64,000 nt of DNA from Phytomonas francai (Eukaryota > Euglenozoa > Kinetoplastea > Trypanosomatida > Trypanosomatidae). The stretch covers positions 1,716-65,715 of the forward strand of contig MJCC01000026.1 in NCBI GenBank assembly GCA_001766655.1. The letters run 5' to 3'. The translations under genes and the position numbers were made by a program. The notes beneath the pieces are model-generated. The model was not told where the DNA came from, searched no databases, and worked only from the letters and a program-made list of their open reading frames with translations. This document shows positions 11,798 to 21,540 of this stretch, one piece after another; positions within the stretch are counted from its first letter, which is position 1, and each line of letters opens with the position of its first letter.

Positions 11798-13156
11798 ATG
11801 AAAAGGATAGTTTCCCCCAAGCGCTGGTCTCAACTCAATCATGTTGAACACCCTCCACTGATGATGAAACAGCTCGTACAGGCAGCATGCGGCGGCTTGA
11901 GATGGATCGAAGCGAATAAAATGGCTCATTATATCGCGAGATGCGCAATATCTGAGGGGTTTCACTCGACAAAGAAGCAACGAAATGCCTTAGGTGTTTC
12001 GCGTAAGAAGTCATCCATTGAGCGGAGCAGGCAAGTGGTGCAACAAGATGCCTTGATACCAGCCTCGACGAACCAGCTCATGATGTTTCCCGCAAAGAAG
12101 CAGCGCGTGATATTGTACGACGTTTTAGACTGCACGTTTGGATCGGGTTATCATTCAGGCGCTGTTTTGGAAAATGGGAGCCCATACACCCGCGTTGTAG
12201 CATTGGATTGTGATGTAGCCACCAGGGCAGATGCACGGAAAATAGTTAGCGATTTTGGTGGTGATCGTTTTCGTTTTTATTGTAATCGTATGTCTGAGTC
12301 ATTGAGTATGTTTGGAGAGCGCTCATTCGACGCAATAGTTATTGATCCTGGGCCTTCAGTGACGCAACTAGAGGACCCAGAGCGAGGTTTTTTGCTCGAC
12401 AGTGACCACTGCCACGATTTTGATCTCCGTTATGCCCTTAATAGTGGTTTAAGTGCTTTACAGTATTTGAACACGGTACCTCAAAGCACCTTATCCAGTG
12501 CACTTCAAACCTACGCTTTGCTTTCCCCTGAGCAATCCATTAAAATGGCGCGCGCAGTGCGCACCGGTAGACCATTTCAAGACTCTAGCCACCTTTTAAG
12601 CATTATCACAACAGCTGGATTTGAACTTCCAGAGGATGGATGGGCGTTGCAGGGAAGCTGGAAAAAAGCACCGATGTCATGGAAGTTTTTGACTTCACTT
12701 CGATGCATTATTAATAATGAGTTGGATGAACTGGCTGAAACGGTCAAGAACGCTTTTCTCATGCTACGAAATAATGGTCGCTTGGTTGTCATTTCGCGCC
12801 TGCGGTGGGAGGAAGAACTTATCAGTAAACTCATTCAAACTCATCCTCACGGACTTTTGTGTTATAAAGAAGATATTGATTTGAATGAGATACAACAATA
12901 CGGATGCACCCGACACACAAAGATGTGGGTGGCTTCACGCATCGACAAGTCGGCATATGTTTTAAAGAACACAGCTTCGCTCACCGCCGAGGATGTTCAA
13001 AAGAGCTCTATGCAATGGATGGCTGGCATGTTCGCCACTCAGACGCACGGATTTCCCGCGCACAACTTTACTTTTGAACATATGGATCGGAAGGAGAGGA
13101 GGATAAAGCGACGCAATGAAAAACATCCCCCCTTTGATGATGATAGCGACGGATGA
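11798..13156 (+). CDS. RsmH/METTL15-type rRNA m4C methyltransferase, probably mitochondrial
   Basis: SAM-dependent methyltransferase of the MraW/RsmH family, whose members make N4-methylcytidine in the decoding region of bacterial (RsmH) or mitochondrial (METTL15) small-subunit rRNA. In the 452-aa product, HPPLMMKQLVQA (about 18-29) matches the family's opening motif. DCTFGSGYHSGAVL (111-124) is the glycine-rich SAM loop and VVALDCD (133-139) the ribose-binding acid. DPGPSVTQLEDPERGF (183-198) corresponds to the family's DLGVSSPQLD-ERGF signature. Near the C-terminus, LRCIINNELDEL and NNGRLVVISRLRWEE match the RsmH end. The frame stays open upstream to 11642, overlapping the TMEM234-like stop. 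I prefer the ATG at 11798 because pyrimidine-rich sequence and AG acceptors (11727, 11783 region) lie between. The adjacent uS9m gene fits a mitoribosomal role. Confidence 0.85.
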   Translation: MKRIVSPKRWSQLNHVEHPPLMMKQLVQAACGGLRWIEANKMAHYIARCAISEGFHSTKKQRNALGVSRKKSSIERSRQVVQQDALIPASTNQLMMFPAKKQRVILYDVLDCTFGSGYHSGAVLENGSPYTRVVALDCDVATRADARKIVSDFGGDRFRFYCNRMSESLSMFGERSFDAIVIDPGPSVTQLEDPERGFLLDSDHCHDFDLRYALNSGLSALQYLNTVPQSTLSSALQTYALLSPEQSIKMARAVRTGRPFQDSSHLLSIITTAGFELPEDGWALQGSWKKAPMSWKFLTSLRCIINNELDELAETVKNAFLMLRNNGRLVVISRLRWEEELISKLIQTHPHGLLCYKEDIDLNEIQQYGCTRHTKMWVASRIDKSAYVLKNTASLTAEDVQKSSMQWMAGMFATQTHGFPAHNFTFEHMDRKERRIKRRNEKHPPFDDDSDG

Positions 13157-14147
13157 AGGACCTTATCAGGTGCCTTTTTTTTCATCATCTATTATTTCGT
13201 TGTTGGATACATCACTCAACAAGGTGAGATGAATTGGTTTATCCTTTAGGATGGATCCTATGTTTACCGAATATACATATCTATATATTTACATATAGGG
13301 TAAACATATATGCATATGAACGAATTGAAGTTACTCTTGTGACGGCTTTGTATCGTTTCGTATTATTTCCCTTGGTAATACCAAGCGTTCCTTTTTTGTC
13401 GAAAAATTTTCCTATTCTATACAATTTATCAGCCAATACTTAGCTATTTTGTACTTTTCACCCGTGACTATAAGTTTAGCGTTGAGGAGGATTTGATTAG
13501 AGATGTGTTTGCTACACTTACAGTCCTCTTTGTCAAAATAAAATATGAGAAAACAATATATGAGTGAATCTAACTATGCTAAACGATGGGATATAGACTT
13601 GTGGGATGAATGTTCAGACAATTTAGCCGAATTTATATCTCTTCAGTCTGTTACAATGTTGGATTGATAAAATTGCCGCAAATGTATGATGCGTCACCAC
13701 AGGGAGTATCCTTAGCTACCAAAAACCTGACCCCCCAAAATGGTTGAGTTGGACTTCGTGTATTTTTGGAATTCATGGTAGGTTTTATGTGCTGATTGAC
13801 GTTAATTACAAGGGAAAGAGAAAATTGGCTCATCAAGCCGCACTCGAAGCGATGTGGCTGTTGCCCTGAGGCTCAATATTTTTTTTGGTAGGAACATGAC
13901 AAGGCGAGAAGGGCATGCCTTAGGTATTGCATATGATGAGTTGTGTATCTGCTTTCTACTTACCGGTTACAGGTGTGTGTGTGTGTGGGAATGTATTATT
14001 GCGAATCGCTTTAAAGGTTTTAAAGAATTAAGAAAAAAAGTATGTATGCATATTTGCGTCTTTTATTATTTACTTGCTTCTCAAGTAGCACCAATAACGA
14101 AAGGTATAAATATCTAAAGCCAACTATATACATATTCTTAAGCAGAA
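13157..14147. other. Intergenic spacer, no gene seen
   Basis: About 1 kb of AT-rich sequence with a short GT microsatellite near 13973-13988. Reading frames of up to 87 codons occur but none is convincing. A pyrimidine-rich stretch near 14056-14086 ending in AG, and the CAG at 14142-14144, are possible splice acceptors for the chaperonin gene. Confidence 0.5.
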
Positions 14148-15827
14148 ATGATGATGAGTCAGCAGCAGCCTGTTATCGTGGTCAACCAAAAAGTTGAGCG
14201 TGAATCAGGCCGAAAGGCACAAATAAACAATATCGAGGCAGCCAAAACTGTTGCTAGCCTTATCAGCAGTACACTTGGCCCCTGTGCGATGCTTAAGATG
14301 ATCCTAGACCCTATGGGTGGCACCGTGCTGACCAATGATGGCAATTGCATTTTGCGAGAGATAGACGTAGTACACCCGGCGGCGAAGCACATGCTTGAGC
14401 TAGCGCGTGCTCAAGACGAGGAGGTCGGTGATGGCACCACCACAGTTATCATCCTCGCCGGGGAGATCCTCAGCCTGGCGCAGCCCTTAATGGAACGCAA
14501 TATTCATCCACTTAAAATTGTCAAGGGGTTCACGTTGGCCTTAACTGACGCTTTGGCAGCTGTGGAGAAGATCTCCACTAAGATTGATCCGACCGATAAG
14601 AAGCAACTGGAGGAGGTTGTAGGTGCCTGTTTGGGTACAAAATTCAACTCACGTGAGGAGGTTTTAATGTGCCGTTTGGCAGTTGAGGCAACACTTCGGG
14701 TGGTACGCGTGGACAAGATCACCGGTACAAAGGATATTGATATCAAGCGTTATGCAAAAATTGAGAAGATTCCTGGTGGTTCTATACAGGATAGTGAAGT
14801 GTTGGATGGAGTTATGTTTAACAAGGACCACATTCACTCAAAGATGAGGCGCCGCATTGAGAACCCTCGTTTGCTTCTTCTCGATTGCCCACTGGAATAC
14901 AAGAAGCCTGAGACGACGATTAATGTCGAGATCACTAAGGACACCGATTGGGAGGCCTTGCTCAAGCAAGAGGAGGATTACGTACGCTCAATCTGCAACG
15001 TAATTATTTCCTTCAAGCCCGATGTGGTGATAACGGAGAAGGGAGCCTCTGACCTGGCGGCGCATTTCCTTTATAAAGCAGGGATTACATGCATTCGTCG
15101 CCTGCGCAAGACAGACAACAACCGTGTTGCCAGGGCTACTGGCGCCACCATTGTTAGTCGTGTGGAGGAGTTAACGAATGAGCACATTGGTAAGGCTGGT
15201 TTGTTTGAAATCAAGAAGATCGGTGATGAGTACTTTACTTACATCACAGGCTGTCCCACAGGTACTGCGTGTAGCATTGTACTTCGTGGTGCTAGCAAGG
15301 ACACTCTCAACGAAATCGAGAGAAACATACACGACGGCATGTGCGTCGCGCGAAACATCATCCTCGAGCCGCGTATCGTGTACGGGGCCGCCGCCTGCGA
15401 GATGCAAGTCTCCGCGCAGATGATGGCGAAGTCCAAGACGATCGTTGGGGTGGAGCAGGCGGCGTACCAGGCGGTGGCGATAGCGCTCGAGGTGATCCCG
15501 CGCATTCTTGCCAGCAACTGCGGGGCGAATGTCATTCGCACCGTTACGGATCTTCGTGCGCGGCATGTGAACCCGGATGGGTGGTACTGGGGAATTGACG
15601 GTGTGACCGGGAAGATTGTGGATGTGCGAAGTATTAAAGTTATTGAGCCAGCGGCAGTCAAGGTGCAGGCCTTGAAAACATCGATCGAGGCGGCCGCCAT
15701 GATTTTACGTGTAGACGACGTTGTGTCAGGAACCAAGCTTCGTCAAGAGCGTGGTGGCGAGGCTCCTAAGGCGAAGGAACAGGTTGATGACGACCCAGAA
15801 TCTGCCGCTGCGGTAGCGGCCGAGTAA
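14148..15827 (+). CDS. CCT3: T-complex protein 1 subunit gamma (CCT3)
   Basis: Gamma subunit of the cytosolic eukaryotic chaperonin TRiC/CCT, the double-ring ATP-driven machine that folds actin, tubulin and other proteins. The 559-aa length is normal for the family. Visible landmarks are STLGPCAMLKMI (41-52), TNDG (62-65), and the ATP-binding GDGTTTVI (94-101, with the catalytic-site Asp95). A C-terminal block includes NPDGWYWGIDGVTGKIVD, followed by the family's DDVVSGTKL near the end. The N-terminal PVIVVNQKVERESGRKAQ and ending favour the gamma subunit over the other seven. Translation starts at three successive Met codons directly after CAG. One odd feature is a GC-rich patch at about 15330-15600 whose composition differs from the rest of the gene. 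Confidence 0.96.
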   Translation: MMMSQQQPVIVVNQKVERESGRKAQINNIEAAKTVASLISSTLGPCAMLKMILDPMGGTVLTNDGNCILREIDVVHPAAKHMLELARAQDEEVGDGTTTVIILAGEILSLAQPLMERNIHPLKIVKGFTLALTDALAAVEKISTKIDPTDKKQLEEVVGACLGTKFNSREEVLMCRLAVEATLRVVRVDKITGTKDIDIKRYAKIEKIPGGSIQDSEVLDGVMFNKDHIHSKMRRRIENPRLLLLDCPLEYKKPETTINVEITKDTDWEALLKQEEDYVRSICNVIISFKPDVVITEKGASDLAAHFLYKAGITCIRRLRKTDNNRVARATGATIVSRVEELTNEHIGKAGLFEIKKIGDEYFTYITGCPTGTACSIVLRGASKDTLNEIERNIHDGMCVARNIILEPRIVYGAAACEMQVSAQMMAKSKTIVGVEQAAYQAVAIALEVIPRILASNCGANVIRTVTDLRARHVNPDGWYWGIDGVTGKIVDVRSIKVIEPAAVKVQALKTSIEAAAMILRVDDVVSGTKLRQERGGEAPKAKEQVDDDPESAAAVAAE

Positions 15828-17321
15828 GGTACGCAAGCTTCTATTTCTCTTGAATGCTGTTATTCTCACTAATCTAGATGCACATTGTATGTGGTAATGA
15901 GTTTCTACACTGTGCAGCATTCAGAGAAAGGATACATGTTAAAATGCAGCGGAAAATAAAACAGAGCCAAGTTGATATAATGGATGACTCCAATAGGATT
16001 ATGAACTTTTCTTAAACGGGTTTTTAAAATTGTGTGTCCGTCAAATATACCAATGCTGATAAGGGAAAGACGAATCAATGAAGGAGTCAAAAAAGGAAAA
16101 GCAATTGAGAAAGTGTTATCGGCATCCAATAAAATAAAAGAAGTGAATTTAAGACTAATAATAATAGTCAAACTGGAGGAATAAACACGGTAGATATAAT
16201 GGAGATTATTATTATTACTATTATTATTATTAAGCATCCTTATATCAAACCTTAAGTCTGGCGTAGTTTGCGTTTTGACTTATAATATTCTTTGATTCCT
16301 TATGAAAACAATACTGCCTTTGCTTCAGCTACTTTTCCTTCCCAATCTTTTTGATTAGCATCAAGTACAGAGCTTGTTTCTCGAAAGCGGGCAGCGTAGT
16401 GAGGGAACAAGACTGAGAAGAAAAGGCTACAATATCTCAAACGGATAGAATTATTTATTTTTCAGGTTGTAGTTCTTCAATGAGTGTTCTTCAATATCAG
16501 CTATTTTGATAGGGGACAGAAAGCTAGCCAATTTATGATTTCTTGTATAGTCGCTTTGTAGCGAATTATAGCCTTCTATAAAGCTGTTGCTGCATATTTG
16601 TGAGGCCTTTGAGGTATTCGTGATGAGACTAGCTTCTAGTGATAGACCATCATGAGAGGGAATATACAGCTGTGTCTGTAGAGGTTATCAAGCAGGGAGC
16701 CCTATCTCGGCAGTACCGTCTCTGACGCTAAGTTCTGCAGGGGTTTTACATGTGTGTAGCTCTGTAGCCTTCTGCTACTCCTGTAGCTTACTGTATCTTC
16801 TACAATCCTAAGGAGGCAAAATTGTTGTAGGAGCACCCTCTTTGGGTAGGAGGCTTGGCTTGATATCTCGCGTGATCAGTTTCTTGAGGCGTTATTCTGC
16901 CTGTTTAGATGGGTTGTTGCAGAAGACCAAATTGTAATTGAGCTGAGTTTCTTTTGACTTTCTGTTAAGGACTATGGAAGGATGGAGGGGGGAGGGAGAC
17001 GGGTAAAGTAAAGGAACGGTTGAATAATACACATTGTCTCATTCTTATCATTTAAGCTATATTTGCATATATCTATCGTATTTACCTGAAGGTAAATTCC
17101 TTGAATTATTGCGGTGTTGGACTCTTTTCATTTTTTATCCACTGTTTGTTTTCTTGTAGTGGCGTAATGAAAAGGAGTAAATATAGGATCGAGTCTGATT
17201 TTTCACTACATTATAGAGTTATTTTCCCCAGACTGACAAAACTCGATTTCACTTCCTGAACATCGATCGTCCTTCTGCGGGTAGCCTTCTTCAATATTGT
17301 TATTTTTCATTAAGCTTAGAA
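15828..17321. other. Long intergenic spacer, no gene seen
   Basis: About 1.5 kb. The first part is AT-rich and includes an ATT/ATA-rich stretch near 16201-16232. A central part (about 16640-16930) is less AT-rich and contains inverted segments such as CTACAA (16799) with TTGTAG (16824), but no tRNA or known RNA was recognised. The last 40 bases hold a T-rich tract and CTTAG acceptor (17318-17319) just before the next ATG. Confidence 0.45.
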
Positions 17322-17975
17322 ATGTTCCGCCTTTTTAGTTTGCTCTTAAGGAAAAAAATTACTGAGCGCGGGTCAGTAGTGTCTAGAACCGCCTCGAACC
17401 CTCAAAGTGTGTCTACGTCCTTCTCAGAAACCTTGGCTTCTTCTAAAGGACGGAAGCCACCGGGTCGTCGAGGGAGTGTGGCGAAAGCTTCAATCAAGGT
17501 TGAAAGTCCTTGCACTCGTGAGAAGCCAAAATCAAAGACCAATAAATCTAATTCTCGTGGCACCAGTGTTAGAAGGAATACATCGCCTAAAAAAGGAATC
17601 AAAAAAGCTTCTCTATCTGCAGGGTCTAAGGAGCTCGAACAGGAGCACAAACCTGCACTAAAGGAAAAGGCTGCAAGTCACGAGAATGAAGACGAAGACA
17701 TGAATAGCGATGATACTTATGATTCAGTTCGACCAGCCTACATGTCCGAGGAGCTGGAAAAGAAGGTCTTGAATATGGCGGAGCGGATGCAGGTACGTGA
17801 TCTTAGTGGTGATGTTCCCGTCGCATCGTTTGCCTATGACATACTGAAAACACACCCATCAGTGCGCAGTATGGGTTTACGCGAGCGGATGGATTTTCTA
17901 TGCAAGCGATGGGAAGCACTGAGTGAAAAAGAGCGGTTGTCGTATTTAAATCATCCATTGAAAGGTTTGATTTGA
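17322..17975 (+). CDS. Basic HMG-box-like protein, possibly organellar
   Basis: A 217-aa protein. The first 18 residues (MFRLFSLLLRKKITERGS) are hydrophobic-basic, like a mitochondrial presequence. Residues about 20-125 are very rich in Lys, Ser, Arg and Pro and probably disordered, suited to nucleic-acid binding. Residues about 145-214 resemble an HMG box: FAYDILKTHPSVRSM, then ERMDFLCKRWEALSEKER and LSYLNHP. These echo the family's pattern of F..., P, S, then a W-x-x-LS-x-x-E/K-x-x-Y helix. Kinetoplastids package kinetoplast DNA with small basic HMG-like proteins that carry presequences, so a kDNA-associated protein is a reasonable guess. A nuclear HMG protein is the alternative. The ATG is three bases after a TTAG acceptor. 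Confidence 0.7.
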   Translation: MFRLFSLLLRKKITERGSVVSRTASNPQSVSTSFSETLASSKGRKPPGRRGSVAKASIKVESPCTREKPKSKTNKSNSRGTSVRRNTSPKKGIKKASLSAGSKELEQEHKPALKEKAASHENEDEDMNSDDTYDSVRPAYMSEELEKKVLNMAERMQVRDLSGDVPVASFAYDILKTHPSVRSMGLRERMDFLCKRWEALSEKERLSYLNHPLKGLI

Positions 17976-18717
17976 GATTGATCGAATTTGGATAAATATT
18001 CCAATTATACGCTTTAACAATGGAGGTAATGCATCCTACTATTAACATGGTCATCCCTATTCATCGGACAACGTGGCTATATATTTTTTACACCTTTAGG
18101 ATCTTGCTACGAGTTCGATGAACACGATGAGAATCAAGCAAACATTACCATTTAGTGGGATATTTTTCTATAAACATCGATGACAAACAGTTAAGCCACC
18201 TTTTGAATTATCCACTTACTGTTATTGATTGGGAGGGCATGACATAGACACTTTTTGAATATGGGAGAGGGGGGGGGGGTTCACTATTACAATATCTGGG
18301 CTTGAATTCATATGGCAAATCATCAAACAAAGTGTAGGGCTATTCAAGTGTTACCAAATGGTTTCCTGACACCAATCAGAACACACCACAGCGGGGATAG
18401 AGTTTACATTTTTTTTTTATCTATCGAATGAAAAAAAAAAAGAAAGCAAAATAACTTTCCTAAGTGGAGATTCCTGACTAATGAGAAGATTTAGTGATTG
18501 TTACAGTACTTATCATGCCAGTAACATAAAACAGTGATACGAATTGTCTATTTTGAGAAAGCGCAAGATATTTCTAAGTGATGAATATACATATTTCTAG
18601 GTACATGTGACTTAGTGCTTGGGCGGCTCTCGTTTTAATTACTGAAGTTTCTTATTCCTTCTCCTTGTAACCTTTTCACATCTTATTTGGTTGATGATCC
18701 AAGCTGTTTTTTTCCAG
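17976..18717. other. Intergenic spacer with a G homopolymer
   Basis: No gene seen. Notable are an uninterrupted run of 11 G at 18269-18279, and A- and T-homopolymers near 18410-18440. The right end is pyrimidine-rich (about 18650-18690) and a second tract, TGTTTTTTTCCAG, ends immediately before the ATG at 18718. Confidence 0.5.
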
Positions 18718-21090
18718 ATGCGACATTTTGTGCGCCTGGTATTATCACCTTGCACTGCGTACCGGCTCCTCCCCTGTTACCATTTCATTCGCTTCATTCA
18801 TGAACGACCCTTCCCGCATGTCGCGCGGCCAGAGTCGACTAGGGAAGAGTCCTACGAGGTCGCACGGGATGCTTTACTACAATTAAATATCATGATTCGC
18901 CGTGGGATTGAGCCAGATGCGTTGATGTATACATCCCTTATCAATATCATGGGCCATGCTGGGCTTGAATGGCAGGCGTATAAGTTGTTTTCTCGTATGA
19001 TCGAGTCTAATGTCAAACCGTTGCCTGAGACCTACGTGGCATTGAGGGATGCAACAGCGAAGCACCGGACACATCTTCGTGATGAAATTCAAGCCAAAAT
19101 AGAGCAGTCGATGGAGACGTTCCCGGAGTACTTGGCGGAGGTGGAATTGGGACGACAGCGCGAGGACGATCGTAAATGCGTTGCGAAATTTGAAGAGTAC
19201 ATGAAAGGGGAACTACCTTTATCCATACCTCCACCGTTTAACAGCGTCGAATCAATGTCCTCGTCGACGATGGAACTAGACACTTCGCCTACTTCATCAG
19301 CCACTACTTCATCTTCCTCCACCGCAAAGACGGTATCAACAATGCATATACGCAATCCGACTGATGCCTGGGCCACTGCAGCTATGGCAGAAAGGATTCG
19401 TGATCGGCCACATCAACTGGCTAAAGGATTACAGGCTGAAAGTCTTCGTGAAGCTCTGCTCAAGTTAGACGAGGAGGAGCTTCGAATTTACCTTGCCACT
19501 CAGAGGCAACTGCGGCATGGGAGAAAGCAGCAACTCGTGGATCGTATCTTGGAGAATGTAAGTGAGAGTACTATTTCTGCTATGTTAGTACGCCGCAATC
19601 ACTACTTTCGTTCAGTTGAAAAACTGCTTGAAGCGGACCTTCAAGAAGTAAAAAGTGCCACGAAGGAACAACCTCATGACAATCAGCCTAACAGGCAGCG
19701 TGAGGCTTACCTCGAGACAGATCGAACTTTACGGAAAGAGGAGCATGCGTCTTCCGCCCCCGAAACCCTCCTAACGCCATGGGGACTCATTCGTAAGCCT
19801 TTAAAGGCTAAACGTCACGAGGATTTTATCAGCTCTATGAGTATTCGTCTCCATGAGCGCCTGGAACGTGTCCGCTTGTTGGAGCCTGAATTGATGCTTG
19901 TGTGGCGAAAATCACAAAGCCAAGAGCTTGATGAGCTTCCAGAAAGTCTTCTGCGGCGGTATGCATATCAATTTCAGCTCCGCTGGCGCCGACGGGTGCC
20001 ACTTTCCCTCATCCACGCTGTTCAGTGGCATGCCACGACGTTTTTACCCACCACGCTCAGGGAGAGGGATGGTTCCTCGGGGTTTGTCGATACTTCAGAT
20101 GGAAATCGTCTTTCCAGACTAGATCCATTGCCAACCCCGCCCGCACGCCTCCGGCGACAGCAGGAAGAGGATGGAATGCGGCAGACGCTAGAGAATTACG
20201 AGGCATTTCGTATTATTTCACAGCGCACCAACAATCTGCAGGTGGTAGATGATAAGGAGATAAACTTACACATAAAGCGCATCCGACGTGACATCATGCG
20301 GAACGAGCGAAAAGATGAGGATCATTTACGGCGGGAGAAAAATATCTTATCCATGGCAAGCTTAGCTGCCTCCGCGCGTGACTTTACCTCCATGGACCCT
20401 TCGGAGGGTGCAAGCCCTAGTAGCGTCCTAGGAGTTAAAGAGCTAGGTGTCGTTGATGACACCCCAAGACTTCCTAGTGGTGAATCCGTCCGTTTTCCTA
20501 AAAAGGTACCCACAGAGTTGCCAAGGAAGAGCGGCCCGAAAGCTGGTCAGGATGCCGGGGAGATGGTTGGCGGCTCTACGAATACCCAGGGCCCTGAATC
20601 AGGGGGATCTGTGGGGGAGGGTGATGACGAGCTTCCGCCGTGGGCGCTCTTTTCTGAGTCGGAGGAGTATAACATGTCCACTGGCCACTTTGGCGACTTT
20701 GAGATAGGCCACTACCAAGAGTTGAGTGACTCTAAATTCCAATTGTTGCCGTCTCGACTGGCTGCGAAGAAGTGGTCAGTTGATCGGCACTTGCTGCCTG
20801 AACAGCTTAGGGATGTTGTGGATTCTGCGGAGCTAAAGCAGACCGAACGCCTCGAATCTATGGAGAAAGAGTACCACCGCCGACTTCAGTACAAAAAGTA
20901 TCGAAAGTGGGACAACTTGTTGAGAAAGGCCCAAACAAAGACGAAGAAGGCGGCTGCTATTGCAAAAGAGGAAAATGGCTCGGTCCAACCCCTCCCTGCC
21001 AAAAAACGTTTAGCACAGCTCCTCAGACACGGGAAGGACAGTGCAAAGGTCTCCGAGAGCCTCCGCGAACGTTTTAATCGCAGTCTTTGA
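18718..21090 (+). CDS. PPR and SAP domain protein, probably mitochondrial
   Basis: A 790-aa protein starting with MRHFVRLVLSPCTAYRLL, a basic, presequence-like stretch. About residues 42-121 contain pentatricopeptide-type helices: GIEPDALMYTSLINIMGHAG, then WQAYKLFSRMIESNVKPLPETYVAL. A SAP-like motif lies near 241-280 (LREALLKLDEEELRIYL followed by GRKQQLVDRILE), a fold that usually binds nucleic acid. The rest is highly charged with Arg/Glu-rich helical stretches, a Ser/Thr run near 178-205 and a basic C-terminus. In kinetoplastids, PPR proteins mostly act in mitochondrial RNA processing or in the mitoribosome, so RNA binding there is the likely role; the exact complex is unknown. Earlier in-frame codons (TTG 18691, ATG 18694) exist, but pyrimidine tracts and AG favour 18718. 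Confidence 0.78.
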   Translation: MRHFVRLVLSPCTAYRLLPCYHFIRFIHERPFPHVARPESTREESYEVARDALLQLNIMIRRGIEPDALMYTSLINIMGHAGLEWQAYKLFSRMIESNVKPLPETYVALRDATAKHRTHLRDEIQAKIEQSMETFPEYLAEVELGRQREDDRKCVAKFEEYMKGELPLSIPPPFNSVESMSSSTMELDTSPTSSATTSSSSTAKTVSTMHIRNPTDAWATAAMAERIRDRPHQLAKGLQAESLREALLKLDEEELRIYLATQRQLRHGRKQQLVDRILENVSESTISAMLVRRNHYFRSVEKLLEADLQEVKSATKEQPHDNQPNRQREAYLETDRTLRKEEHASSAPETLLTPWGLIRKPLKAKRHEDFISSMSIRLHERLERVRLLEPELMLVWRKSQSQELDELPESLLRRYAYQFQLRWRRRVPLSLIHAVQWHATTFLPTTLRERDGSSGFVDTSDGNRLSRLDPLPTPPARLRRQQEEDGMRQTLENYEAFRIISQRTNNLQVVDDKEINLHIKRIRRDIMRNERKDEDHLRREKNILSMASLAASARDFTSMDPSEGASPSSVLGVKELGVVDDTPRLPSGESVRFPKKVPTELPRKSGPKAGQDAGEMVGGSTNTQGPESGGSVGEGDDELPPWALFSESEEYNMSTGHFGDFEIGHYQELSDSKFQLLPSRLAAKKWSVDRHLLPEQLRDVVDSAELKQTERLESMEKEYHRRLQYKKYRKWDNLLRKAQTKTKKAAAIAKEENGSVQPLPAKKRLAQLLRHGKDSAKVSESLRERFNRSL

Positions 21091-21540
21091 AATGTACAGA
21101 GGAGCAGAACGAGAGTGCAAGCTGAAAGCGTGTAGGCGACGTTTTATTAAGATGCACAGGGTGAATTATTAATAAACGATCTGACCGACCTCAGAGTGGC
21201 TGAATTTACACATATATTGGCTTTACAGAATGTGCTTTTCTCTACAGATTTTTGTTTGTTAATTTTGTGGAGTAAGACGGACCACGTCTTTCGAAAAATG
21301 AATAAATAAACATATTTATACATATATATAATTAGCTATTCATACTCATATAATTATGTTCAAATATGAAGTGGGTTGAATTTTTTTCCTTCTTTTATCG
21401 CTATCCAACCATACTTCCCTTTTTTTCTGTCTAAAAAATATTTTTAATCGGAATAAAGCGGTAGATTGTGGTTTTTATACACATTTCAGTTCTGTTGCTA
21501 GTTTTCTGCTTGATCTTATAGTATTTTTCTGGAGGCCCAT
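21091..21540. other. Intergenic spacer, AT-rich
   Basis: 450 bases containing AATAAA-like and TATA-rich stretches (about 21300-21350) and several T-rich tracts, the last near 21420-21530 just before the next start. No gene or RNA was seen. Confidence 0.5.
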
